The notes under the pieces were generated by a model. It had not been told where the DNA came from and did not search any database. It worked only from the letters and a program-made list of their open reading frames with translations. From the NCBI GenBank assembly GCA_016192825.1, contig JACPTK010000085.1, positions 23,903 through 87,902 on the forward strand: 64,000 bases of DNA. The letters run 5' to 3'. The DNA comes from Betaproteobacteria bacterium (lineage in GTDB: Bacteria; Pseudomonadota; Gammaproteobacteria; Burkholderiales; SG8-41). The position numbers and the translations under genes were made by a program. Position 1 is the stretch's first letter; each line of letters starts with the position of its first letter. Of the stretch, positions 17,771-26,210 are shown piece after piece.

Positions 17771-18565
17771 TTAGTTTTGTCCCAGGCTGCCCACGAGCCC
17801 GAACAGCCCGCGTTTTCGAATGCCGCGCCGCATCAGCTCCATGTCGATCACCTGGTCGTCGTAAACGTCGACATTGACCTGGTTTCCGAGCATGGAGACG
17901 TACCATTTCTGCGCCGCGGTGTTCTTCGCCTGGAAAATGAAATCGTTGATGTCGAAATCGCTCGTTACCTTGAGAATGAAGTCTCCCTTGATCTCCTCGA
18001 CGTCCTCGCTCACGCCCTCGCCCTGCAGCAGCAGTTTCCACGCGCCGGCCTTCTGGTAGGCCCTGACCTGCGCGACTACGGTCTTCTCTGCGTCGGTCCA
18101 GCTCTCCTGGCCCTTCTGCCCGACCTCCGCCACCGCGCGCAGCCCTTCACCCGCGGCCATCCGGATGAGCTCGCACTTGTCGCTCAGCGACATCGCCACC
18201 TGCGCACTCGAGATCTCAACGCCCACGGCGCCAAGCTCCTTCACCTTCCTGAAGTACTGCCGCGAGACGCCCTGCAGGAACGCGGCCTCGGAGACATCGC
18301 CCGCGAAGAAAACCTCCGCCTCCGCCTGCCGGTAGGCCGCGATCTTGCGGCGCACGAAGTCCTCGCTCTGCAGGCGGTGGGAGCCCTTCCCGAGCTTAAT
18401 GAAATCAATGTATTGACCGCAGGTCTCGAGCACGTCCTCGACGTGGTGCATGCCGAAGCCCCGGTCGGCCATGATCGTCAGGCCGGCCTGCCGCGGCTTC
18501 GACGGCCGGGGCGCGACGCGGATGAAGCCGAATGCAGTCGATTCCAGCAGCAAATCTTGCGCCAC
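17771..18565 (-). CDS. Phosphosulfolactate synthase (ComA)-like protein B
   Basis: A 264-residue ComA-fold paralogue starting at GTG with agaggagag upstream. It shows PRQAGLTIMADRGFGMH, CGQYIDFIKLGKGSHRL, VFFAGDVSEAAFLQG, VGVEISSAQVAMSL, AVAEVGQKG, AWKLLLQGEGV and MELMRRGIRKRGLFGL. The glycine-rich and acidic barrel-end positions differ from the paralogue at 15935, so the substrate may differ. It is the first gene of the ComA-Bug-ComA set and is divergent from the LysR gene 97 bases away, which probably controls it. Confidence 0.82.
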   Translation of the reverse strand: MAQDLLLESTAFGFIRVAPRPSKPRQAGLTIMADRGFGMHHVEDVLETCGQYIDFIKLGKGSHRLQSEDFVRRKIAAYRQAEAEVFFAGDVSEAAFLQGVSRQYFRKVKELGAVGVEISSAQVAMSLSDKCELIRMAAGEGLRAVAEVGQKGQESWTDAEKTVVAQVRAYQKAGAWKLLLQGEGVSEDVEEIKGDFILKVTSDFDINDFIFQAKNTAAQKWYVSMLGNQVNVDVYDDQVIDMELMRRGIRKRGLFGLVGSLGQN

Positions 18566-18662
18566 GGCTTTTCTCTCCTCTACGCAGGCCCGGTAACTGT
18601 ATTATGGTTATCGGGCGCCCCGGAGGCATGAATATCTTTCAAGCGAAACTGATAATTTGCTC

Positions 18663-19637
18663 ATGTCTTCGCCTTACCGAAACGTTCCCCCGCTGAACGC
18701 GCTCGCTGCATTCGAGGCGGTCGCCCGTTTGCGCAGCTTCGCCGGAGCGGCGAACGAGCTGTGCGTCACCCAGAGCGCGGTGAGCCACCGCATCCGCCAG
18801 CTGGAGTCGCACTACTGCGAGCAGCTCTTCTTCCGCCACGGGCGCAACGTCACGCTGACCACCAAGGGGACCTACCTGCTCGCTGGCGTGCTCGACGCGC
18901 TGTCGATCCTGCAGAAGGCCTCGCTCAACGTGTCGAACAAGTCGCGGCAGTTGGTGCGCGTGAACGTCGGACCTTCCTTCGCGCGGTACTGGCTCGTGCG
19001 CGTGCTCGCCGATTTCTCGCGCCGTTACCCGGAACTGGACCTGGAAATTAACGCGAGCAAGTTCATGGGAACCTACAAGCTTGCGAGCCTGCGCGCGAAG
19101 GAGTGGGACGTCGCGATCTGCTACGGCACGGGCGACGAGTGGAAGGATTTTGCCGCTATCAAGCTGACGGACGGCGAACTGTTCCCGGTATGCTCGCCCG
19201 CCTACCGGGCGTCCTGCGGCGCGCTCTCGCGTCCCGAGGACCTGCTCAAGAAAGTGCTGCTGCGCCTGCCGCACGAGCCGTGGAGCAGGTGGTTCGAGGC
19301 AGCGGGCGTCCGTTGCGGCGAGCCGGAGCAGGGCCCGATCTTCAGCGACGCGAGCCTGATGCTCGACGCGGCTCTCAGCGGGCAGGGCATCGCCCTCGCC
19401 CGCAGCGTGCTCGTCCACGAGCACTTGGTCGAGCAACGCCTGGTCCGCCTGTTCGGGCTCGGCCTCCGCTCGCCGTCAAACTATCACGCCGTCTTCCGGC
19501 CGGAGTCGATCGATCGCCCCGAGGTGCGGTCGTTCGTCACCTGGCTGTGCGAGAACGCGAACCGGGATTCGACCACCGGCACCGGAACGGCGCCGGCGAA
19601 CGTGGTCCCGTTCAAGGCCCACCTGCCCCGCCCATAA
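18663..19637 (+). CDS. LysR-family regulator, GcvA-like
   Basis: A 324-residue regulator from ATG 18663 (an in-frame TTG lies six bases upstream). The N-terminal winged HTH reads PPLNALAAFEAVARL, SFAGAANELCVTQSAVSHRI and QLESHYCEQLFFRHGR, the GcvA-type subgroup. The effector domain begins near residue 90 (LVRVNVGPSFARYWLVRVL) and includes DVAICYGTGDEW. Divergent placement next to the ComA-like B gene makes that operon its likely target, with an operator in the 18566-18662 spacer. The effector is unknown. Confidence 0.92.
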   Translation: MSSPYRNVPPLNALAAFEAVARLRSFAGAANELCVTQSAVSHRIRQLESHYCEQLFFRHGRNVTLTTKGTYLLAGVLDALSILQKASLNVSNKSRQLVRVNVGPSFARYWLVRVLADFSRRYPELDLEINASKFMGTYKLASLRAKEWDVAICYGTGDEWKDFAAIKLTDGELFPVCSPAYRASCGALSRPEDLLKKVLLRLPHEPWSRWFEAAGVRCGEPEQGPIFSDASLMLDAALSGQGIALARSVLVHEHLVEQRLVRLFGLGLRSPSNYHAVFRPESIDRPEVRSFVTWLCENANRDSTTGTGTAPANVVPFKAHLPRP

Positions 19638-19650
19638 GCCTCCGCGAAAT

Positions 19651-20298
19651 TCACTGCTCGAGAACGAACAGGGCAGGCAGTTCCGCCATGCTGCGCAGGT
19701 CTTCCAGGCGCCACAGGCGGTCGAGAATCGCATCCACGCGCTTGTCGCCCAGCGCCCCGCCCGCCAGCTCGCGGAATTTCGCGGCGATCTGCGCGTCGCT
19801 CTTGCGGTCGGACAGGTCGTCGCCCCGGTCGCCTCTCGACTCGTCGACGATCCGCTCCCCGCTCGCGGTCACGACGGTGACGCGCGTGTGGTGCTGCACC
19901 GGGACCCGCTCGTAGGCCTTCGTGAATTCCTCGTTCTCGACCACCTCGATCTTGCGGATCAGGGCGTGCAGCGCCGGGTCGCGCAGGTGGGCGTCGTCAA
20001 ACGATCGCGGCGTCACCCGCCCGTCCATCAGCGCCGCCGCGACCGTGTACGGGATGCTGTGGTCCGCGGTCTCGCGCGAGTCCGGTCGCCAGTAGTGCTC
20101 GCCGGCGGCCGTGCTGCTGCCCCCGCTCTCGCGCGAGCGGTAGACCTCGACGACGACGCACGCCACGTCGCGCACGACGCCTTTCAGGGCGGCGGCGGCC
20201 TTCTCCGCCGAACAGACGGACGAGATCACGTTCGCGCCGAACGCGCGCGGCTTGATCATCGCTTCCAGCACCTTGAACGGCGCGCCGCCGTCGCCCAT
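19651..20298 (-). pseudogene. MmgE/PrpD C-terminal domain only
   Basis: A 215-residue frame that corresponds only to the C-terminal lid part of MmgE/PrpD proteins: VVVEVYRSRESGG, GEHYWRPDSRETADHSIPYT, VAAALMDGRVTPRSFDD and SDAQIAAKFREL. The helical N-terminal domain (about 260 residues in intact members) is missing and is not found in other frames upstream, where the next MmgE/PrpD gene ends only about 60 bases away. It is most simply a 5'-truncated duplicate. A stand-alone subunit that complements another paralogue cannot be excluded. Confidence 0.75.
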
Positions 20299-20356
20299 CG
20301 TCTTGTATGCCGTCCACCGTCATGTGCCGTCCACGCGCTTCTCACCGCACGGCGCA

Positions 20357-21730
20357 TCACTCCGCCGCGGCGTCGCCACGCGCGATGTCCATGAGCGCCG
20401 TGACGTCGGGTAACCGCTCCAGCCGTTCCACCAGATCGAGCATGCGGCCAGCCGCCCGCTCCCCGAGCACGCGCCGCGTGCAGCCGAAGAATTTCTTCAG
20501 CCGCTGGTCGCGCGTCAGCGAATTCCCGGCCGCGCCCAGGAGCTTGTCGACGCGCTTCGAGAGCCGCCGCCCGTCCTTGAGCCAGACGTTGACGACCACG
20601 TGCATCTTGAGCCGGTCGAGCGGAATCGAATCGTCCATCCGGAGCCGCACTTTCGGCAGCAGCGCCGCCACGTCCGGCGCCGCGAGGCGCTCGTTGGTGA
20701 AGGATTCGATGGTCGCCTCGCCGTCGAGGAGCGCCACCAGGGTCGTGTACTGCAGGCTGAACTTGCCGTCCAGTCCCGAGCGCGGCTGCGGACGGTTGAC
20801 GTAGTCGAAGCGCGGGAAGACGATCTCCACGCAGTCGATCTGCGCCGGCTGAATGCCGTGTTCCTCGCGCAGCCGGATCGCGGCGTCCACCGAGCGGTGG
20901 GTGAAACCGTTGCACGGAAACGCCTTGAACCCGACGCCGGGGTCGACGATCCACAGCGGCTCGCCGAAGCCCTGGGTCAGCAGCTCCGGCTTCGAGCCGC
21001 CCGGCCAGAAGGTGTCGAAGAACCCCTTCGGCCCGAAGACGTCGGCCGAGGCGGTCCACCCCATTTTCGCCAGCACGCCGCATTCAACCCCCATGCGCGC
21101 CGCGTGCCCGGCGTGCGACGACTTGGTCATGGTGCCGTTGTTGATCGAGAGCGTGCACGCGCGCGAGCCGGCGATGCCGAACGCCATCAGCGACTGCCCG
21201 CGGTCGAGGCCGAGCAGGCGGGCCGCGGCCGCCACCGCGCCGAACAGTCCCACGGTGCCGGGCTTGTGAAATCCCCCGCCCTCCTTCAGATTGCTCGCCG
21301 CGAGCCGCACCCGTCCCTGAACCTCGAACGCGGCGACGATGGCCTCGACGACTTTTTCCCCCGGCAGCCGGTGGTGCTCGGCGATCGCGAGTATCGCGGG
21401 CAGCGTGGGCGACGTCGGGTGATTCGGCGGAACGGCGAGGTTCTCGAAATCCAGCGCGTGCGCCATGCAGCCGTTCGCGTACGCCGCGTTCTGCATCGAG
21501 GTCTTGAAGCCGCCCGCGAGCACGGACGCCTGCGGCGCGCCGCCCATCTCGCGCACGTACGCGGCGGAGATCCGCCCGACGCCGAGCGGCTCGGTCCAGC
21601 CCGCCAGCGCGACCCCCAGCCCGTCGAGCGCCACCTGCTTCGACATCTCGACCGCCTCGCGCGGCAACGACCGGTAGTCGATCGCGAGCAGCCTGTCGAT
21701 GAACGCCTCGGTAACGGTTGCAGCGGCCAT
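20357..21730 (-). CDS. MmgE/PrpD-family protein
   Basis: A 457-residue member of the MmgE/PrpD fold (2-methylcitrate dehydratase, cis-aconitate decarboxylase and relatives). Family signs are the helical N-terminal domain with ALDGLGVALAGWTEPLG, ANGCMAHALDFENLAV, NHPTSPTLPAILAIAEHH, and the lid domain from about residue 270. The HALDFEN stretch replaces the HGxxxDD pattern of several relatives here. It is followed on the same strand by the truncated C-terminal copy and preceded by a Bug gene (about 41 bases), suggesting uptake and conversion of one acid. Confidence 0.9.
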   Translation of the reverse strand: MAAATVTEAFIDRLLAIDYRSLPREAVEMSKQVALDGLGVALAGWTEPLGVGRISAAYVREMGGAPQASVLAGGFKTSMQNAAYANGCMAHALDFENLAVPPNHPTSPTLPAILAIAEHHRLPGEKVVEAIVAAFEVQGRVRLAASNLKEGGGFHKPGTVGLFGAVAAAARLLGLDRGQSLMAFGIAGSRACTLSINNGTMTKSSHAGHAARMGVECGVLAKMGWTASADVFGPKGFFDTFWPGGSKPELLTQGFGEPLWIVDPGVGFKAFPCNGFTHRSVDAAIRLREEHGIQPAQIDCVEIVFPRFDYVNRPQPRSGLDGKFSLQYTTLVALLDGEATIESFTNERLAAPDVAALLPKVRLRMDDSIPLDRLKMHVVVNVWLKDGRRLSKRVDKLLGAAGNSLTRDQRLKKFFGCTRRVLGERAAGRMLDLVERLERLPDVTALMDIARGDAAAE

Positions 21731-21771
21731 GCGGCCTCCCCGTCGTTGCCCGCTCGGATCCGCCAGCGGCG

Positions 21772-22737
21772 CTATTGCGCCTTGATGCCGAGATCCTGGA
21801 ACAGCTTGCGCAGCTTCGCCATGTCAGCCTCGAGGAAGTCGGCGAACGCCTTCGGCGTGCTGCCGACGACCTCCAGCCCGGAGTCGAAGAGCCGCTTCTT
21901 CACCGTCGGCTGGTTGAGGACCCGCACGATCTCGTCCTTCAGGCGGTTGACGACCGCCGCCGGCGTTTTCGCCGGCGCCCATACGCCCTGTATCTGCAGC
22001 GCCTCGTAGCCGGGGAGCCCCGCCGACGCGATCGTGGGCAGGCCGGGCACGAGCGGCGAAGGCTCGAGCGAAGACACCGCGAGCGCCCGCAAGCGGCCGG
22101 ACTTCATGTGCGGCAGCGCGGAGCCCGCGATCGCGAACATGAGCTGCGCCTCCCCGGTGATCACGCCGTTGAGCGCGGGGCCGGCGCCCTTGTAGGACAC
22201 GCGCACGATCTTCACGTGCGCCATGATGCCGAACAGCTCCCCGGCGAGGTGCGTGCCCGACCCGATCTGGCCGGAAGCGTAGTTGAGCTCCCCCGGCCTC
22301 GCCTTCGCCAGCGCGATCAGGTCCTTCACGGACTTCACCGGCAGCGACGGGTGCACCACGATCACGTTGGGCGAAGTCGTCGCGAGCGTGACGGTCGCGA
22401 AGTCCGTCAACGGATCGAACGGCGCCTTTCTCAGCAGCGGGCCGGTCCAGAAGGCGTTGCCGGTGACGAGCAGCGTGTGGCCGTCGGGCGCGGACTTGGC
22501 CACGACGTCGCCGTAGACGTTGCCGCCGCCGCCGCGGTTGTCCACGATCACCGGCACGCCGAGCGGCGCGGCGGTCTCCTGCGCGATGAGCCGCGCCATG
22601 ATGTCGTTGGTGCCCCCGACGGGGGAGGTCACGATGCGAATGGGCTTGCTCGGAAACGCCTGGCCGCAGGCCGCGCCCGCGGCAAGGACACTCATGCCAA
22701 TCAAGACCGTGCTCACGATCGAACGCGCCAGCTGCAT
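21772..22737 (-). CDS. Bug-family periplasmic solute-binding protein
   Basis: A 321-residue TTT receptor with a strong gaggaggattt site before ATG 22737. The signal peptide ends at AAGAACGQA, followed by FPSKPIRIVTSPVGGTND, where TSPVGG replaces PFPPGG, then VIVDNRGGGGNV, DGHTLLV, RPGELNYASGQIGSGTH and RVSYKGAGPALNG. It precedes the MmgE/PrpD gene on the same strand and probably shares a transcript with it. Confidence 0.94.
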   Translation of the reverse strand: MQLARSIVSTVLIGMSVLAAGAACGQAFPSKPIRIVTSPVGGTNDIMARLIAQETAAPLGVPVIVDNRGGGGNVYGDVVAKSAPDGHTLLVTGNAFWTGPLLRKAPFDPLTDFATVTLATTSPNVIVVHPSLPVKSVKDLIALAKARPGELNYASGQIGSGTHLAGELFGIMAHVKIVRVSYKGAGPALNGVITGEAQLMFAIAGSALPHMKSGRLRALAVSSLEPSPLVPGLPTIASAGLPGYEALQIQGVWAPAKTPAAVVNRLKDEIVRVLNQPTVKKRLFDSGLEVVGSTPKAFADFLEADMAKLRKLFQDLGIKAQ

Positions 22738-22822
22738 AAATCCTCCTCTCGTTTTAAAAAGTTTTCGTTTTCATTGCCCTTTCAAAGCCTGCCGCGCCCC
22801 GGGGGCGGCACCTGCGGACCTT

Positions 22823-23599
22823 TCAATCCAGGCGATTGTGAGTGAACAGGTAGTAATGTTCCAGCCCCTCGAAGCTCCGGCGCCGTATCTCCACGGGACG
22901 GTCGTCGAAAGTAAAGGCGAGGCGGTCGACCAGCAGGATCGGGTGATTCGGCCGCACGCCTAAGGCTTTCGCGGTGTCCCGGTCGGCCGCGCGCGCAAGG
23001 ACGCGTTCCTCCATGCGCAGCACCGTCACCCCGCAGGCTCTCTGGTAAACGGAGTACAGGTTGTCCTGGCTCTGCTCCAGGTCCGCCTTCGTGAGCCTCG
23101 AGAAGAGCGTAAAGGGCAGGATCAGCTCCATCAGGCCCACCGGCTTCCCGTCCGCCTCCAGCACGCTCTCGATGCGGTACACCACGCCGGCTCCGCCGGC
23201 GCCGAGCCGCAGGAGTTGCGCGGTTTCGGGATCCGCCCTCACCTTCCGCATCAGCACCTTCGTTCGGCTGGTCGAGATATTCTCGTGGCGGCTGTTCAGG
23301 ATGTTCGAGAAACGAAACTCCTGCGCATGGGAGTCGTGGCGGGCGACGAAGGTGCCCTTGCCCTGGCGCCGGATCAGCACGCCCGCGGCCACCAGGTCGC
23401 CGACACCCGCCCGCACCGTGGGTATCGCCACGCCGAAGCGCTCGGCCAGGAGCGGCTCGGGGGGCAGCTGATCGCCCGGCTTCCATTCGCCCCTCGCCAG
23501 GCACTGCAGTATCGTGCGCCGCACTTCCTTATAGAGCGGCGCGTCGGACACGGCTGCCGCGGATCGCGTGCCGCGAATCGAAGCGATGCTGGTCGCCAT
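22823..23599 (-). CDS. GntR/HutC-family regulator with UTRA domain
   Basis: A 258-residue regulator. The N-terminal winged HTH reads PLYKEVRRTILQCLARGEW, KPGDQLPPEPLLAERFGVAI and PTVRAGVGDLVAAGVLIRRQ, then GKGTFVARH. The C-terminal UTRA ligand domain includes YRIESVLEADGKPVGLMEL, DNLYSVYQRACGVTVLRMEE and HPILLVDRLAFTFDDRPVEI. ATG 23599 has a G-rich run immediately upstream. It is divergent from the PEP-mutase-like/ComA-like pair and probably regulates it. Confidence 0.92.
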   Translation of the reverse strand: MATSIASIRGTRSAAAVSDAPLYKEVRRTILQCLARGEWKPGDQLPPEPLLAERFGVAIPTVRAGVGDLVAAGVLIRRQGKGTFVARHDSHAQEFRFSNILNSRHENISTSRTKVLMRKVRADPETAQLLRLGAGGAGVVYRIESVLEADGKPVGLMELILPFTLFSRLTKADLEQSQDNLYSVYQRACGVTVLRMEERVLARAADRDTAKALGVRPNHPILLVDRLAFTFDDRPVEIRRRSFEGLEHYYLFTHNRLD

Positions 23600-23713
23600 C
23601 TCCCCCCTGCGGATGCGTTGCGGAGATCCGCCTTGCCGGCGGCATCTCCCGGTCGGGGCCGCGGGCCGCGCATTGACACCGCGCGCCCGAGGCCCGAAAA
23701 TCATATCATTATA

Positions 23714-23731
23714 ATGACTAGGATGACTAGC
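23714..23731 (+). promoter_or_regulatory. Tandem direct repeat in the GntR/PEP-mutase spacer
   Basis: Two adjacent copies of atgactagN (atgactagg then atgactagc) lie in the 184-base spacer between the divergent GntR and PEP-mutase-like genes, beside an AT-rich stretch. Placement suggests an operator for the GntR protein. This is inference only. Confidence 0.35.
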
Positions 23732-23783
23732 TTGGCACGCCCGGGACCCCGGGCGCGCGCCATTTCGGACCAAGGAGCCCCAG

Positions 23784-24782
23784 ATGAAGAAAACCACCTT
23801 GCTGCGCCGCTGGTACGAGGAACGGCAGTTCTTCGTCAGCGCCGGCGTCAACAACGCGCTGGAAGCACGAATCGCGGAGGCGGCCGGCTACCAGGCCGTC
23901 GGCATGTCGGGGGCCGGGACAGCCGCGATGTGCGGCTATCCGGATGCCGGGATCACGACATTGACGGAGGTCGTGAACAACGCCCGTTACATCGTGAACT
24001 CGGTCTCGGTCCCCGTCATGGTCGACGGCGAGACCGGGTTCGGGAACATCCACAGCGTGCGGCGGGCCGTGCGCGAGATCATTTCCGCGGGAGCGGCTTC
24101 CATGTTCCTGGAGGACCAGGCCGAGCTGCGCCGCTGCGGCTTCATCGCGGGCAAGACCGTGCTCCCGCTCGACGAAGCGGTCGGCAAGTACCGGGCTGCG
24201 GTCGACGTCCGCAACGAGCTCGACCCCGACTTCGTGTTGACCGCCCGTTGCGACGCGCGGGGCGCGGCGGGCGGCTCGCTCGAGGACGCGATCCGGCGCG
24301 GGAAGGCGTACCGCGCGGCGGGGATCGACGTCCTCTACTACGAGGCGTTCCAGACGATGGAGGAAATCCGCACCGCCATCGTCGAGGTCGGGCCGCCGAT
24401 CTACTTCACGTTCGGCGCCATTCCGCTCGAGGAACGCCCCTCCCAGAAGGAGATGGCGGCGATGGGCATCGCCAACGCGCACAACTGGCTGCTGAGGCCG
24501 CTGCGCAACTATCCGGTCGACCGGCTCATGTGGGAAATCCTCCACGACGTGAGGGAGCGCGGCGCGGAGGCCATGGCCCACTGGAACCAATGGGCGGAAT
24601 CGTTTCCGTGGAAGCACGGCGAGCCCCCGCATTTCCACGAGTTCATGGGTTTCGCGGAAATCCGGGAGGTGGAGAAGAAATACCTGCCGGCGGAGGAGCA
24701 GGAGAAGTACGACAAGAGCATTGGGCTCTACACGCCGGGACAGGACCCGACGGTCAAGAAGAAGAACGTCGAATGGCGGTAG
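23784..24782 (+). CDS. Isocitrate lyase/PEP mutase-superfamily protein
   Basis: A 332-residue member of the ICL/PEPM superfamily, which makes or breaks C-C or P-C bonds in carboxylates with Mg2+. It starts RWYEERQFFVSAGVNNALEA and shows the metal site VPVMVDGETGFGN, then EDQAELRRCGFIAGKTVLP. The isocitrate lyase catalytic motif KKCGH is here RRCGF: the Cys is kept but the lysines and His are not. The C-terminus is long and charged. It is followed 42 bases later by a ComA-like gene, which implies a shared pathway on a PEP-like or branched C3-C4 acid (inference). Confidence 0.85.
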   Translation: MKKTTLLRRWYEERQFFVSAGVNNALEARIAEAAGYQAVGMSGAGTAAMCGYPDAGITTLTEVVNNARYIVNSVSVPVMVDGETGFGNIHSVRRAVREIISAGAASMFLEDQAELRRCGFIAGKTVLPLDEAVGKYRAAVDVRNELDPDFVLTARCDARGAAGGSLEDAIRRGKAYRAAGIDVLYYEAFQTMEEIRTAIVEVGPPIYFTFGAIPLEERPSQKEMAAMGIANAHNWLLRPLRNYPVDRLMWEILHDVRERGAEAMAHWNQWAESFPWKHGEPPHFHEFMGFAEIREVEKKYLPAEEQEKYDKSIGLYTPGQDPTVKKKNVEWR

Positions 24783-24824
24783 CGGCGTTCCGCGACGATC
24801 ATGCAACGAAGGGAGAGACGAAAC

Positions 24825-25652
24825 ATGGCAAGCGAACCGAAAGCGTTTGAATGCATCCGGATGGTGGAGCGGCAGGACAAGCCGCGCACCAGCGGCCTGA
24901 CCTACGCCCGCGACCTCGGCATGGGGCTGAAGAGCCTCGAGGCAGTGCTGGAAAGCTCGGCGGAATTCATCGACATCCTCAAGCTCACGAGCTTCGTGCC
25001 GCGCATCCAGTCGAGAAAGTTGATCAGCGACAAGATCAAGCTGTGCCGCAAATACGACGTCGAGGTGGGGCTCGGCGGCGCGCTGCTCGAAATCGCGCTG
25101 CTTCAGGGCCCACGGACGGTGAAGGCGTTCCTCGCCGAGGTGCAGGATCTCGGCATCACGCACCTCGAAGTGTGCCGGCAGGCGGTCATCATGCCGCTGT
25201 CGCACCTGCTCGACCTGATCGGCTTGATCAAGGACATGGGGATCCTTCCCCTGGCCGAGGTCGGGGTGGCCTATGGCATTACCGCGGACGAGGAAGTCTA
25301 CGTGGACGACGCAAAGCTCATCGGCACCATGAAGAAGTGCATGGAGGCCGGGGCGTGGAAGGTCCTGCTCGAGTCGGAAGGGCTTACGGAGAGCCGCCAC
25401 AAGAAGGACTACCGCTGGGACGTCGTGTCCAAGGTCGCGAATGCCTTCAGCCTCGACGAAGTGATGTTCGAGGCGGATGACCGGGACGTGTACACCCGCT
25501 ACATCACTCAATACGGGCCCGAAGTGAATCTGTTCGTTGACTACACCCGCATCACGCACCTCGAGTGTTCGCGCCGCGGCGGCTGGGGCAAGCACCCCGT
25601 CATCAATCGGGTGGCGACCTTTTACGGATTCGACACGGGCAGGAAGCGGTGA
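24825..25652 (+). CDS. Phosphosulfolactate synthase (ComA)-like protein C
   Basis: A 275-residue ComA-fold protein from ATG 24825 (agggagag upstream). Motifs are PRTSGLTYARDLGMGLKSL, FIDILKLTSFVPRIQSRK, VEVGLGGALLEIALLQG, THLEVCRQAVIMPLSHLLD, LAEVGVAYG, AWKVLLESEGLTES and LECSRRGGWGKHPV. It is the third ComA paralogue within 10 kb and the only one paired with a PEP-mutase-like gene. The conserved Lys and the acidic residues at the barrel mouth are retained, so catalysis on a PEP-like compound is plausible. Confidence 0.82.
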   Translation: MASEPKAFECIRMVERQDKPRTSGLTYARDLGMGLKSLEAVLESSAEFIDILKLTSFVPRIQSRKLISDKIKLCRKYDVEVGLGGALLEIALLQGPRTVKAFLAEVQDLGITHLEVCRQAVIMPLSHLLDLIGLIKDMGILPLAEVGVAYGITADEEVYVDDAKLIGTMKKCMEAGAWKVLLESEGLTESRHKKDYRWDVVSKVANAFSLDEVMFEADDRDVYTRYITQYGPEVNLFVDYTRITHLECSRRGGWGKHPVINRVATFYGFDTGRKR

Positions 25653-25703
25653 GGAGCCGCAAGCAGCAACCGTCTGGTGTTCCTTCCGCCTTCCGCCGAC
25701 AGG

Positions 25704-25775
25704 CGTAGCCCCGTCGGTCACCTGTCACCGCTTTACGATCACGGTAAACCGGGGACAGACCGCGCTGCCCCGGGT
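25704..25775 (+). repeat. REP-like repeat of the taaaccggggacagac class, copy 2
   Basis: The segment carries gcgtagccccgtcgg, then caccgctttacgatcacggt and aaaccggggacagacc. It is nearly identical to 15786-15842. It lies in the spacer between the ComA-like C gene and a small convergent gene. Confidence 0.55.
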
Positions 25776-25778
25776 TTG

Positions 25779-25985
25779 CTACTGCCCTCGTGTTTTCAGT
25801 ACGTGCTTCGCGCGCTTCTCGGCGAGCACGCACACGAACCGCTGCACGCGCGCGCCCTCGCGAAGGCGAAGCAGCTCCCGTTCGTAAACCTCAATGACGA
25901 GTTCCTCGGAAACCGCGAGGTCCCGCGCGAACTTGCGGAGGCTATTCAGCTGAGCAGCCTGCTCCTGGCGATTTTGATCAAGCAT
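25779..25985 (-). CDS. Small DUF3562-like protein
   Basis: From ATG 25985 the frame gives 68 residues, with RKFARDLAVSEELVIEVYER, ELLRLREGARVQRFVCVLAE and KRAKHVLKT. The pattern of a short helical protein ending in VxxFVxVLAxRRA resembles the DUF3562 family of proteobacteria, whose function is unknown. An upstream TTG at 26033 would add 16 residues but overlaps a palindromic operator. No neighbour suggests a role. Confidence 0.6.
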   Translation of the reverse strand: MLDQNRQEQAAQLNSLRKFARDLAVSEELVIEVYERELLRLREGARVQRFVCVLAEKRAKHVLKTRGQ

Positions 25986-26019
25986 GACAACAGTATGCAC
26001 ACCGCCAGGTCGGGGCATC

Positions 26020-26033
26020 TTGACGCAGGTCAA
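26020..26033 (-). promoter_or_regulatory. FNR/DNR-like palindrome before the DUF3562-like gene
   Basis: On the minus strand it reads ttgacctgcgtcaa, a perfect TTGAC-N4-GTCAA palindrome. This fits the CRP/FNR superfamily pattern TTGAY-N4-RTCAA (FNR, DNR, NNR). It lies 34 bases before the ATG at 25985 and could control that gene in response to low oxygen or NO. Confidence 0.5.
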
Positions 26034-26134
26034 AACACCGGCGGGGCGGGTCGAAAATGGATCATTAGCTCCTCATTTGCTTCAACTTTCCCGGTGTTCC
26101 ACCAGCTGAAAATGCGGCGCGGTTCTTGCCGCAA

Positions 26135-26152
26135 GCGTGATCAATGTCACGC
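26135..26152. promoter_or_regulatory. CRP-like palindrome
   Basis: The sequence gcgtga-tcaatg-tcacgc is a perfect 6-bp inverted repeat with 6-base spacing, the geometry of CRP-class operators (TGTGA-N6-TCACA). It lies about 240 bases before the MmgE/PrpD gene and 150 bases from the DUF3562-like gene. Its target is unclear. Confidence 0.35.
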
Positions 26153-26160
26153 GCGCTGCC

Positions 26161-26210
26161 GAACCGGGGTCGGACCAACGCAGCGCATTGAAGAAAACAA
26201 CAAAGCCCCG
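26161..26210 (+). repeat. Dispersed REP-like repeat, copy 3
   Basis: It starts gaaccggggtcggaccaacg and has gcattgaagaaaa and aaagccccg at the positions found in copy 2 (8465-8567), from which it differs by a few bases. Similarity ends after about 50 bases, so this copy is shorter. Confidence 0.55.

Noticed and set aside
23727..25721. A 664-codon frame antisense to the PEP-mutase-like and ComA-like genes
   Set aside because: No recognisable domain and composition typical of an antisense shadow; both genes on the plus strand are well supported.
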